64,000 bases of DNA from Conchocele bisecta (taxonomy: Eukaryota > Mollusca > Bivalvia > Lucinida > Thyasiridae), in NCBI GenBank assembly GCA_029237695.1, contig CM055274.1:21069505-21133504 (forward strand). Direction: 5' to 3'. Within the stretch, counting starts at the first letter, position 1; each line of letters begins with the position of its first letter. The position numbers and the translations under genes are program-made. Below the pieces are notes generated by a model, which ran no database searches, had not been told where the DNA came from, and saw only the letters and a list, made by a program, of their open reading frames with translations. Shown piece by piece: positions 23,500 through 37,100 of the stretch.

Positions 23500-23708
23500 T
23501 TAACCCTTAGATTGCGGGAAAATAGTGTCTGCTGATAATTCATATTTTGTCTTTTCTCTCAGTAAAAACATGGTTTGGCAGCATTTTAGAATCATTTCCA
23601 TTGGAAATGATTCTAAAGTGCTGCCAAACCAAGTTTTTGATGAGAAAAATGGAAAAATAAAAAATATTCAGCAGCTGACACAAATTAATTCAGCATTGTA
23701 AGGGTTAA
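23500..23708. mobile_element. Family B TTAA MITE, copy 6
   Basis: TTAACCCTTAGATTGCGGG ... TTGTAAGGGTTAA. Arms AACATGGTTTGGCAGCATTT, centre TTTCCATTGGAAATG. Confidence 0.8.
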
Positions 23709-24043
23709 ACACTTGTCATTGTAGTGTTGAAAGGAAATTGTAACTTCATCCCTGTTCAAACTTGAGACGAGCCATGTAATTTTGTTCTGAAGAAAATGTG
23801 TGACTGCACTAAAATCAAGACTGACAGCAACATATAAAATGTATATCAAATTGTGCAAGACAATAACACATTAGAAAATTTCACAAAATGTTCAGAGCAA
23901 ATGCGGAATAGTATCATTTCATCAATTTCCGATGTTATAGAAAATATCATAGTTTCTGTAAATATTTTTCATAAAAAATTGCACATTCGCAAAATCTCAT
24001 GACTTCTCTCGCGTATTTGCAGTAGTCACTCCCATTACACATT

Positions 24044-24230
24044 GTGTGGGGATGGGTTTATAGTTTATTGGTAGCGCATTGGACTTCAATACCGAACGTC
24101 ATGGGTTCAATCACCGTCATATGCATGTAAACTACTTTCGTAGTATTTCCATCCCAATGGTCTTGTGAATGAGATTTGAAACTGAGGTCCAGTTCTATAT
24201 GACCTTTGCTGTTGCTGGGACATTCCATCA
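24044..24230 (+). mobile_element. tRNA-derived SINE, copy 1
   Basis: A-box-like TTATTGGTAGCGCATTGG and B-box-like GGGTTCAATCACC (24103-24115), 30-40 bases apart as in a tRNA promoter. The tail (AATGAGATTTGAAACTGAGG, CTATATGACCTTTGCTGTTG) is shared with 29424-29620. It ends at the TTAA of the next MITE. Confidence 0.75.
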
Positions 24231-24474
24231 TTAACCCTTACACCGCTATCTTAATTTTTTGTCGTCTGCTGTTTATTTTTCCATTTTTATCATCAAAAAC
24301 ATGGTTTGACAGCACTTTAGAATAATTTACAACATGGTTTGACAGCACTTCAGGAATCATTTCCATTGGAAATGATTCCTGAAGTGCTGTCAAAACATGC
24401 TTTTATTGAGAAATAAGGCAAGATATAAAAGCAACAGCAGACGACAATTGTTGTGTGTAGTGGTCTAAGGGTTA
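24231..24474. mobile_element. Family B TTAA MITE, copy 7, with extra arm
   Basis: TTAACCCTTACACCGCTATC ... TGGTCTAAGGGTTAG. The arm ACATGGTTTGACAGCACTT occurs twice on the left side. Confidence 0.75.
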
Positions 24475-24586
24475 GCTTTCTTTCATACATGTGCATTGCC
24501 CTCTGTATATGACTTTGTTGTTAAACAGACATGAAACTTCATTCAGTTAGTGAGAAAATTATCAATCAATGCATTACATATCATAT

Positions 24587-24823
24587 GTGGCTGTGACTGG
24601 AGAAATAGGGCATATGGGTTTTGTGACCAGCGTAGATCCAGATCAGCCTGTGCATCCGCACAGTCTGATCGGAATCTGCACTGTTCGTCATTCCATCAAT
24701 GAAACACTTGTCATGCTTCAAACAAGCACTATAGAATGTTATGAAGCTACTGGAGTGCTATTTAATCAGAAGCTACACTGGTCACAAAACACATAAGCGC
24801 GATTTCTGCAACCACAGCCACAT
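24587..24823 (+). mobile_element. Family H MITE, copy 4
   Basis: GTGGCTGTGACTGGAGAAAT ... ACCACAGCCACAT. Confidence 0.8.
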
Positions 24824-24968
24824 ATTAGAGCCAATATGTGATAAAACTATATGTAGTCAATGAAGGATACGGCAACTTGCGACCAGTCCGTGTGTATTCG
24901 GTCAATGCATAGCTTGTTACCTTATAATCCATATACTCCATAATCCATATACTCTATATACTCTCCAG

Positions 24969-25109
24969 ATTGAAGAGCGGATCAACATCGAAGCCCTAGA
25001 GGAGCTGAAGAAAAGATTTGCCGAGGCCGACACCAACAAGAATGGCAAACTCGAGCTCAGCGAGTTCAAAAAACTTCTTAAGAGTCGACTCGCGGTCAGC
25101 GGAAATAGG
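24969..25109 (+). CDS. EF-hand/WD40 gene exon: first EF-hand
   Basis: The acceptor is ctctccag and the donor GTACGT; 47 codons, phase 0 to 0. It encodes a helix (ERINIEALEELKKRFAEA), the canonical EF-hand loop DTNKNGKLELSE with acidic residues at loop positions 1 and 12 and Gly at 6, then the exiting helix FKKLLKSRLAV. The loop should bind calcium. Codons are GC-rich at third positions compared with the AT-rich introns. A 16-17 bp tandem duplication (ATAATCCATATACTCC) builds the pyrimidine-rich stretch before the acceptor. Confidence 0.93.
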
Positions 25110-28100
25110 GTACGTACATGTATACATGTATCATACAACCAGGGTGACTTCATGTTTGGTGCCTTTATCTCAATATGGTTAACCCATGATGACTGATTCA
25201 CAGGTATAAATATTTCAAACAGGTTTTCCATTTTCTTTATTTCTTCTGGTTGGTTGGTTGGGAGAATTTGAAGGGTAAATTTAACTCTTTGCATACTGGG
25301 AAACTTGTGAGCTATAAATAGTTAAAAAATAGCGGACAAAAATCATCATATTGTCTTTTATTTCTCCTTGTAAATATCATGAATATGTCTTGGAATTTCA
25401 AATCATTACATCTTTATAGCTCAATGAAAGTCTTTGTTGTTACCACTCATTTGAACTGTCTCGGCGAGATGGTTCAACTAAGTGGTTCACTATCCATTTA
25501 CGCCGCTCGGGGGCGACTCCCCCCGTCCACGGAATGTGAGAGGGAAATTGTGAGGGTTGGGAAAGGCATGGGCGATTCCCCATGTAACCTCCCACTCCCG
25601 TGTCCCTGTCTCATTTGCTTGGTGACCATCTCTGAAGCACAGCCACACGCATTCTCATGTCATAAATCTAAGGTTTAAACACTGTCAATCTCAGTATGTA
25701 AGTACATCATTGTAAGACAAAGTTATTCCACTTATACTATTTCAAAAAATTGCGCGTCTTCAGCATAAATTCCTTACACCCATTTATACCATAATGTTGT
25801 AAGAGAAAAGTTTGGAAGTGCACTCACCATTTTAGTATAATTTAGCAATGATAGTGTATTTGAGATATTATAAATTGGAAGATCAATATCTGTAGCCGAT
25901 TTCATCAAAATTGCAAAGTATACTTATCTAGCAAAGTATACTTTGAGGCAGTAATCATTTATTTTCTCCGAAATGCATTGTCATATAGAACTTACTACAT
26001 GTACTGCATATATTTGATGATTAAAAGTATGCAGAATTATTATACTGAATTTATCACATTATCACAGCCAAGATGGCTGTGATAATGTAATAAATTTAGT
26101 ATATAATCAAAATAATTAATTTATCCTAAAATTGAAAATTTCTCCCTCAAAGTATACTTTGCGAGATAAGTATACTGTGCAGTGTTAGTGAAATAGGCTA
26201 CGGAAGCCCTGTACACGTGTGACCAGAATTTTGTATCATGATTGCCAAGCATTCCAACACCTGGGTTAGTGTCCCCGGCAGCATGTTGTATATACAGCAC
26301 TTCACTCCAGTCCGACACTCCTACTTTTGTCAATGTATTACGTAGCCGATCTTGCATTGGTGTTGATAATATGATATTTATTAAACAAGTTTACTGAATT
26401 CATGATAAGAATAAATGCATTATTATCCTAACTTACCTTGTCTAAGGTGAATTTTTATCCCAGAACATGTGCAAAAATAGTCACTATGTGCTGTCTGTTC
26501 CTTGTAAAAATCTTCGATGGGTAATCATTTTTTTGGAATCAGAATGTTGTCAAAACCCCAAGTATTTTTTTCCTAAACAATGAAAATGTTGCTCTCTTTT
26601 AAAAAATATTTTTTGAAGAAATTTCGTAAATTTTTTATTTTCTTGCCAAAAATACTTCTAATTACATTTTTTTATTGGTGCTGAAATGCAGCCTATGCTG
26701 AATAAATGTAAATTCATAAATTTAAATTTCCATCCTAAAGTTGCACTTACGAACATTTTAGTGGTACTAAGTTTAGGGAAACGGTCCCCTGATATCTATC
26801 TATTGATGGATCTACATTTATTGAGCATAGGCTGCATATGCAGCCTATGCTCAATAAATGTAAATCCATCAACTATTTATATCACAGGAGGCCCAGATTG
26901 ACTCGCTGTTTATGAAGATAGACTGGGCGTCGGAGGGCTGTATCACGTGGGACGAGTTCTGTACGTACATGCAGCTCGAGTACGCCGAGAAGGAGGACTC
27001 GTACCTGCGCGCCAGGGAAGTCGCCTTCCACCTGCCTGCCAAGATAGAGACCATCCCCCACAGGGACCCCGTGTTGAGGATCACACACACGCCTGACGGA
27101 AACTTTGTCGCCTGTAGCCAGGTATGGTGGTGTTTGTGGTAATACATGCTGCCATGGCTCACAGGCGGTGGGCTTGGTAATAGGATGGCGAAATATACTG
27201 TATATACTATACATGTACTGACATCAGTGTTAAATATAGTGTTGTACTTATTGCAACATTTAATGATTGATTTAACCCTTTGAATGTGGGAAATGAAAGT
27301 TATCGTTTGCTGTTGTTTCTTATTTTGTGTTTTCTCTCAATAATAATATGGTTTGACAGCACTTTAAAACATTTATATTTAGTGCTTTCAAACCATTTTG
27401 TTTATGAAAAAGAAAAATGAAAAAAAAACTGAAACAGCTTGTAAGGGTTAATACATATTGGCAAAAGCATCACAATATGCAACTAATTGTTCTCGTTCTG
27501 TATTTCACAATAAAAGTATTTTAACCATGTTTAGTAAATGTGGCAACATAAAGTTTATAAAACTCAATAATTGTATTATATTGTGTATATTATCAAGGTG
27601 TATGATCACGTGGTTACAACAACAACAACAAGTACTGAAACTTCCAAAAGCCCTCTGTCGGATAATCATTCAAAGAACATATTCTTTTATTTTGTCCATA
27701 TTATGTAACGGATTTTGATGAAATCTGGCGCATCAAACACGTTAAGCTGCATTTGGTGGTATGGTGTCTGTACTTTGGCCCAAACTTTTCTCGTTTTTGC
27801 GATGAATCAATTTCCGTGCTACCAACACGGAAATAAATTCTTCACAAAATCAACATAAGTATGGAGCCTGAATAACTGAAACATTTATCAAAATTCGGAA
27901 ATATAAACCAGGCCGACGACCATCGGCCTGGATTATTACTGGGCTATATCCGGGGTATGGAAGGTGTTCGAGCCAATTCCCACCCTTAACTCTTTGCATG
28001 CTAGCGGCGAAAATATCCGCCAAACGAATTAGGATTACATGTATATGTTTTATTTCTCTCTGTAAATATGTCTTGAAATTTCATTAGAATTGTGTCCTCT

Positions 28101-31100
28101 GGACACAATTCTAATGAAATTCCAAGACATATTCATGACATTTATAAGGAGAAATAAAAGAAAATATAATGAATTGTCATCTGCTATTTTTGAACTATTT
28201 ATAGCCCGCAAATTTCCCAGCATGCAAAGAGTTAAGTATAAGCTGAATGAATGAATGTGGTACTTGATCTTTTGTAAATATTTGTTCGCTGAATATTTTC
28301 CCACTATACAGTCGAACCTGTGCTAAAGACCACCTCCGAATAGCAATCACCTGGCTGTAAAGGCCACAGTTTTGCGGTCCCAATGGCACAATTACCCTGC
28401 TAATAAAGACCACCTGTGAACAAAGGCCAGATTTTTTACTTCCCATGGCTGGCCTTTATTCACAGGTTTGACTGTCTATGCTTGGGTCAGTAGAAGACTT
28501 AGGCTCCTCCTTCTTCTGCTGGCTCCTTCATATATTGCCTCAGAAATTAGATGTCGTCAATTATTTATAAATTAACCCTTAGACCGCTATCTGAATTTTT
28601 TTGTCGTCTGCTGTTTCTTTTCTATTTTCCATTTTTATCATCAAAAACATGCTTTCACAGCACTTTAGAATAATTTTCAACATGCTTTGACAGCACTTCC
28701 GAATCATTTCCATTGGAAATGATTCTGAAGTGCTGTCAAAGCATGTTTTTATTGAGAAATATAAAGGCAAGATTTCACTGTAGGATGGTATGGTGTCCTT
28801 CTGGTCGCCGGCTCTGGATCTGAAGCGGACTCGATTTGTTGTTGTAAGTACATAATTATCTCGTAGCTCACCATTACATGAATTTACCATAGTTACCAGG
28901 GCTCCAGATAAGCTGCGTATTTGCTTAAATACCCAATTATAATTGCCAAAAACCCAATTGAAATCAGAAGTAGCGAGTATCAGAAAGCAATACAAATTTT
29001 ATGGTACCTTTATCATGATGCAACACAATCAACAGACCACAAATATAGCATATTTTTCTTATTTTCCATGAAAACACATCTTGGTATTTCATTAGAATTG
29101 TCTCCAATTCTAATGAAATGCCAAGACATGTTTTCATTACGAAGCAAGCTATTCAATAATTGCTGTCTGTTGATGTGTAAACAGTAGTGTGATTTTATTT
29201 TACCCAATTAAAATTTTGAAATACCCAATTGCTTCAGAAATGATGGAGTGACAAAAATTAATACTCAATTGCTAATTCCTTATCTGGAGTCCTTGTTACC
29301 ATTGCTTCTTCAATAATTGTGTATGATCTGTGTATTTTCATAGTGAATATGTATCGTGTTCTATGGCCAAATTTTACCAGTGTGCGATAAAGCATGCAGA
29401 AGTTACAGAAGTCTTATTCACTGAGGGATGGGTTGTGGCCTAGGGGTCAGAACACCAGATTTCCAATTTGGAGGTTGTGGGTTCAAACCTCGCCTTGGGC
29501 ATCAAAAATACTTTCATGGTATATTCATAGTATTTGCATCCCACTGGTCTGTTGGATGAGACTTTAAACTGTTGTCCTGTCTCTATATGACCTTAGCTGT
29601 TGCTGGGACGTTCAACCCATTCCCCATCACTTTTCATATTGACTGATGTCATATTTATTGACACGCATATAAGCATATTGTTACCATAATGTTATCATTT
29701 GTAAGTTTTGTTTTCACTGCTGAATCAAACAGTGCCATACATATATGTGGCTGTGACTGGAGAAATGGGGCTTTTGGGTTTTGTGAACAGTGTAGATCCA
29801 AATCAAATGACACCGCCACTATGTAGCCTGATAGCAATCTACTAGTATTGCATGTTAGAAGCATTATGGGAGTTTCATTGATGGAATAGTGAACAGTGCA
29901 GATCCTGATCAGACTGCGGATGCGTATATATGGATGTACACTGGTCGCGTAAGCCCCGTTCCTCCAGTCACAGCCATATATAATGTATATGTGGCTGGGA
30001 CTGGAGAAATTAGACTTATGGGATGTGTGATCAGTGTAGCTCCCGATCCAATATCACACGTGTATGTAGCCTGCTCGTAAGAAGCATGACAGATGTTTCA
30101 TTGATGGAATGGCGAACAGTGCAGATCCTGATCAGCCTGTGCGGACGCACAGGCTGATCTGGATCTACACTGGACGCAAGGCCCATAAGTTTCTCCAGTC
30201 ACAGCCACATATACATGCTATTTTCAGAATACGGAACAGAATGTGAGGTCGAAGTCGAAGTGGATCACAGATTTCGTAATTATGCCCCACTACAACAAGT
30301 TCATTGTGGGCACGGGGTAAGTTGTCAATGACTATTGTCTTACTCTGACAATCAATCTAGCAGACAGTGCTTGTATCATCACTCCAGCATTGGTTTTGCA
30401 GTCTGCATACACTTTTAATGGACCTGTAATCTTTAATACTGTTGACACTTTAACACTTTGACAACTACTATACTAGTAAATATACGATCCTCTGGCCCCC
30501 ACCAACTCCAAGGTCAAAGTCGGACACTTACAGCATTTACAAACGTAACAAACATTGAGGTAAATTTCTCATAGTTTCTGTGTCCTTTCACAGAACTTTT
30601 GTGTTCTTCTGAACGGTCCATTCTCTATCTTGTTGCGACAGATCCACTATCCTCTGACCCCAGTTAATCCCAAGGTCAAGGTCAAGGTCATTCACATACT
30701 TGAGATAATTATCTTATAATTTTTGTTTACTTTCACGGAACTTCTTCATGTTTCACACAGCCATTGTTGTAATAGTTGTCCCTCCGTTTGTGATAAATTC
30801 TTAAGGAGAATGATACCGTGATCAACATCTTATTTTACCTATCAACCTTTGTCACACAATGTCTTCTTTCTTTGGCTGTCGGTGGGGAACATTCATGTGG
30901 TGACAGGCCACATTTCTTGTTTTTATTTGAGCGTTAGCGAAGAATTTTTACAACCAACATCCAATCTAATATCTGACCGATTTTATGCAAATGAGCATAT
31001 GTCGGTCGCAGCACATATTTTGCGGGTTGAACTTTTTAAAAGCACGGGTCTTACGTCATAAATTAGTTCAACAGCTTGATCGCCTTTTCAGTGTGATAAA

Positions 31101-34100
31101 TGGTTTGTTTGCTTTTTATGCTAAATTTATGTTATTGTAAATGTTTCCGTAGTTTAACTTTGCATGCTGGGAAACTTGTGGGCTATAAATAGTTCAAAAC
31201 TAGCGGACAAGAATTCATCATATTTTCTTGTATTTCTCCAGTCACCGTAAATATCATGAATATGTCTTGGAATTTCATTAGAATTGAGTCCTGAGGACTC
31301 AATTCTAATGAAATTTCAAGACATATTTACAGAGAGAAATAAAACTTATACATATACTCCTAATTCGTTTGGCGGATATTTTCGCCGCTAGCACGCAAAG
31401 AGTTAAGGGTGCGGCGATTAACTGTCATACTCAATTATTCGTGATTCGTAACTCCATGGTTCGGTGCACGAATACAATAAGGTTTCTGAAAACATGTTGT
31501 TGCTGTGAAATTCCCGCGCTTATTTTTCCCTACTAAACACTTCCCACTGTAGATTAATTTTTAGTCTATTTTTCATCCACAAACAAATACTGCAAAGAAT
31601 GTCAGGACGTTCCGTCCTTTGATTGAATTATTTTCAATCACTTGAACATGTACTTCTCGGCAGATGCGCAGTCTGATCACAGTCTACACTGATCGCAATG
31701 GCCATCAGAATTCCCCACTTCTCCAGTGACAATTATTGGGACATGTTTATTGTTACAGAGATAGAGAGATCCAGTTCTTCGAGTTGTCATCGTTTGAGCC
31801 CTACTGCCAGATCAGTGGCTTGGAGACAGTGCCATTGAAGCTCGACTACTGGTAAGAATAATGAGATTATACGGCCTATTCAAGGTGTATGATCACGTGG
31901 TACTAACAACAACAACAAGTACTGAAACTTCCAGAATCCATCCGATTGCCGTATTCTTTTATATTGTCCTTATTACGTAACAGATTTTGATGAAATATGG
32001 CGCATCAAACGCGTCTTGTTAAGCTGCATTTGGTGGTCTCTGTATTTTCGCCCAAACTTCTGTCGCTTTTGCGAAGAATGAAATTGATTCTTTGCAAAAA
32101 CGACATAAGTCTGTGCCAAACTCCCTGTGCCACCAAATGCATCTCATAAAGACGCGTTTGCTGCGCCATATTTCATCAAAATCCGTTGCATATTAAGGAA
32201 AATATCAAATAATACTTACTTTGGAGTTGGCGACGTTGTTGTTGTTGTAACCACGTGATCATGCACCTTGCTATTGATACTGTCCATTTAATTTAGGCAA
32301 AGACTTTGAAGCTCAACTACTGGTAAGAATATTGAGAATAGTAGGTTAGTGCCGTGAATGGGAAAAAATATCTGTCAAGGCTTAGGAAACGGGATGGGCG
32401 AGGCTTTGCCGTTTCCGAGCCGCGCCATATATTTTTCCCATTCACGGCACTAACCTACTATTCTATTTATCCCGTCAACACCTACAAATGGCTTTAAAAT
32501 GCAAAAAATAATCCCAGCCACCGCACATATTCATACGCAGTGATTAGGTCGTATTGACAGGATATCAAAAATGTTTCACAGCACCGTGTTTCACGGCACA
32601 TACGCACTGTGTTGACGGGATAAAATGAGATTATACGGCCTATATGATACGGTCCATTTAATTTAGGCAAAGACTTTGCGTTCGGATATAATTGCCCAGG
32701 TGAAAATGTATGTGTCGGCAGTGGTCTGAATTTCATAGCGAGTGCTAAAGGTTTAACCACGCTAAGTCATCAGATATTCATACGCGGTGTAGTCAAAAGT
32801 AGTATGTTAAAAAAAAAAAGCCAGATTTGTTATGCCATAGGCAAGATATAAATGCAACAGCAGACGACATTCTTGTGATTAGCGGTCTAAGGATTAATTA
32901 GTCACTCGGTTATACATTATAAATGAATTTTCTATGTATAAAGCCTTTGAAGAAGGTGCAGTATGTTGTTTTTGTGATAATGTGGCTGTGACTGGATTGT
33001 GGCATTTGTGAACAGTGTAGGTCTGGATCAGCCTGCACATTTGCGCAGTCTGATCAGGATCTGCACTGGTCGCCATTCGATCATAAAGACACCTTACTTG
33101 CTTCCGACATTTTTCTCCAGTTGCAGTTTCAGCCCATGAGCTAGACCAGCCATAAATAATACAGTCCCAATTTCCTCTGTCATAGTTTCAGACCAGGAGC
33201 TAGACCAGCCATAAATAATATCCCGTAATAACCCTATATATTCGGACAGCATTTATTCTGGGAAACCCGTGTACATATATAGTTTAACACAACAAAAAGT
33301 GTCCAATTATTTAGGGTTAGTATGATTGTACTGTATTGGTTTATCACAATATCAATGTATTTGGATACAATTTGTTTTGGAAAACCCCTATTTATAGGGG
33401 TTTTCCAAAACAAATGGTGTCCAAATATTTAGGGTCATTATGGTAGGCCCAATTTCCTCCGTCACAGTTTCAGATCAGGAGCTAGACCAGCCACAAGTGC
33501 TATAAGTCCCATTTGACCAGTTACGGAATAGGAGTTAGAATATATTTACTACGTTTTTGTCTTCCAGCTCTACGGGCCACGATGAGTGCCTGATCCTGTT
33601 TGGGGACAGCCAGGGCTGCATCAACATCCTAGTCATCACCTCGGCCGGCGAGTGTCTTCGGTACGTCACAGTCTAATATGTGGAGAAATGGGGCGTATGG
33701 ATTTTGCGACCAGTGTAGATATATAGATCTATATTGCTTGTTAGGAGCATGGCGGGTGTTTCATTTATGGAGTGGTGAGCTGTGCAGATCCTGATCAGCC
33801 TGTGCATCCGCACAGTCTGGTCAGGATCTGCATAGTTCACCATTCCATCAATGAAGCACATAAGCCCCATTCCTCAGCTGGTGAGTTCTCCGATACGTCA
33901 CAGTCGACTGTATGGTCCATAGGCGGCCGACTTGGTTAGAAGATGGTATCATAATTATATAGATAATTAACTATTCGTAACTCGTAACAACAATTGATGC
34001 ATGCGCCAGAAACGTGCAACTGTGCATTGGCAATGCATGCGCAATCATGTGTAAATATTGTGCATCATAAAAAAGAAGTCTACCCACTGATTTAGATACA

Positions 34101-37100
34101 TAAAAAACAAAAACTATATGTAGTCATATATTAGTCTTCATTTTGTTAGATACAACTATCACTAATATTTATGCCGTCAACACAGTTCGTATATGTGCCG
34201 TGAAACACGGTGCCGTGAATTTTTTTTTATATCCTGTCAATACGACCTAATCACTGGGTATGAATATGTGAGGTGGCAGAAAACAATATAGCACCACGAA
34301 ACACCACACATATAGCATATTTTCTTATTTTCCATGAAAACACATCTTGGTATTTCATTAGAATTGTCTCCAATTCTAATGAAATGCCAAGACATGTTTT
34401 CATTTCGAAGAAAACTATTCAATAATTGCTGTCTGTTGATGTGTAAACAGTAGTGTGATTTAATTTACCCAATTAACATTTTGAAATACCCAATTGTTTC
34501 AGAAATACTAATTCCTTATCTGGAGCGCTCGAACATCTAAGAATTGCGAAGCTACTCTTTGTGTTGACTAGATGAAAAATAAATAAATTGTAAACAATAA
34601 ACATCCTCTACATGTTACAGAACATGGAAGAAGTTGCCGAAGAATGACGGGTTTATTGCCAGTATATCGCTGAACGACGCAGTTGGCCAGAACGTCAACT
34701 TTATCCGCTGGGCCGTACACGGAGACTGGGTTCAACAGGTAGACTTTATATGAAATTCTGAATATGTAAAATTCTACTGACGAACACGTCTATACATGTA
34801 CTTTTCTATGTAACCTGAAATTTTGTCAACTTTTAACGTCATTTACGGAAAATATTGTAAATTTTGTAAATTTCATGATCACATGGCGTGTCTCATTTGG
34901 TGATTTACCTTTTCATGAACTGAGAGTATTATTTCTTCATAATTCTTTCTTTTTCAGTTGAAGTACTACCATGACATAGGCCAGGTTATATCGTGCTCAA
35001 ATCATCCCAACACCGCTCTCGTCATAGGTACGTGGTAAACCCATTTGTGGCTGTAACCACAGGTTGAAGTAACGGACCGAGGTCTATACATACATTAAAC
35101 ATACCTATTAAAAAGCATTAATAAGTAAAAAAAAAAATGAGCAAAACAAATTCTTTACTCCCTCCTATGCACAGTACTATTTTTTAAATAAGCTAAAAAA
35201 AATCTCTACTCCCCATTCAATGGTACTGTGTATAGGAGGGAGTAAAGAATTTGTTTAGCTTTTTTTTTTCTCCACTTATTAATGCTTTTAGGTATATTTA
35301 ATGTATTTATAGACCTTGGTCCGTTACTTCAACCTGTGGCTGTAACTGGAGAAATGTTATTTATGTGATTTGTGAAATGTCTATATTTAACTTGTGCATA
35401 ATGGTGTGTTCATCGTGTGGTGTGAAATGTGCATATTTCGCGAGTACCGTAATTACCCTAAATATTCGGACACCAATATGTGAGCAAACAGTGTAGACCC
35501 AGACCAGCCTGCTCCTGAAGGAGCAGTCTGATCAGGGTCTGCACTATTTGCCATTTTCACAGAATGCTTCGGAGGCCTCATTGGACAACATAATCAACTT
35601 GATAAATGTTTATGACACTTATAACAATTGGTTTTCGTGTCCGAATATTTAGGGTAATTACGGTATATTCGTTGGAAAGACATGACTACACAGAGCTCCA
35701 GATAAGGTGCGTATTGGCATATTTTACGCACATATTTTAGCAGAATATGCATTGATTATCAAAAGTGGGAGTACAAAATACGGCAATGTGAAAATACGCA
35801 TTGATTTTCAAATGGAGTAGTGAAAATACAGTGAAATCATGATGGCTCGAAATGCGATGGCACGTATTATAATGTCGGGCTCCCTCGAAACAGCATCGCG
35901 ATCCCGATAATTTTCCCTATTTGTTTAATGTAATTTACATGCGATGTCTCAAAATACAACTCCTCGAAAAATGCGATCCCTCGAAACATTTTTCAAGTCA
36001 CGCGGACTCATTTATCGCTATTTTGCCATACGATGACTCGAAAGTCATGTCGAAGTTTGTGTTTGGCTAATTTTCACACCTCCGTGTCCGACTTATTACG
36101 ATCAAAGGCCGAGCCACTCTCTACCTGTCTATGAAATGTGGTTTCTTTTCAAGTCCAGTTAATTGCCTAAAGTGGTGCAATTTGATTGTTACCGTTGTTG
36201 ATTGCGATTAACGATATACGGTGATTTATCAAATATTCTGGGATTCGGTCACTCGGCGCATTTAATAGAGTCTGTTGTAAGTCATTGGCCATTTTTCGTG
36301 GTAACTCACGCGTGATACTCAAGTAACCCGAGTATCACAGGAACAACCAGAGTCGTTGCTCGGGTTCAAGTCGAGTTGGAACTGCACATTCAGTTCAGGA
36401 CCTGAAATGTTCGTCCTCGACAGCTATTCGTGATGAATAATATAGTGAAATAGTAAACCCATATCAAGTTGCAGGGGTCTGCAAGTTGTTGATCAGCGTT
36501 CACACTGGTCAGAAATTAAGTAAAGATTCATGACGGATTCCCGATTTTTTATGGGCGCCGTATAACAACATCGTTGAGCTGGGCCCATTCTACTGTTTCG
36601 ACTGACACCACAACCACCTGCAACATTAATTATGTGCGCCACTATATATAGTAAATACTGGAGCTTTTCTCTTTTGATAATAATTTAAATAAAGACAGTT
36701 TTGTAAATACAGCTTATTTAATTTCACATGATAACTTTAATCTGTGAATAAATACTATTATCATCTAAAACATGGATACACTCTATTATGCTTCGTTATT
36801 TCGTATATCCGACGGGTACAGTAGTCAACAAATATATCAAAATCGCAAGATGTGATGGCTCGAAAGATGCGATCACTCGAACAAAATTTGCAGGCCCATG
36901 GCATTTCGAGCCATCGCGATTTCACTGTACTGTAATAAAGTTGAAAATTTACTTAGTTAATTCTTTTGCATCTCAAATAATATAATAAATATAAATAAAT
37001 AATATCTGGAGCTCTGATACATTTGTCAGGTTGTACGACGGGCAGCACCCACGTAGAACAACAACTGAAGGAGGTCAAGGACATCCAGAAGGACAGTAAG

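Larger units (their letters stand above)
31835..32678 (+). repeat. 76-bp tandem duplication of an exon end and donor, each copy split by a MITE
   Basis: Unit 1 is 31835-31880 plus 32276-32305. Unit 2 is 32306-32331 plus 32625-32678. Shared blocks are TTGAAGCTCRACTACTG|GTAAG, ATGAGATTATACGGCCTAT and GTCCATTTAATTTAGGCAAA. Family E interrupts unit 1 and family G interrupts unit 2. Confidence 0.85.
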
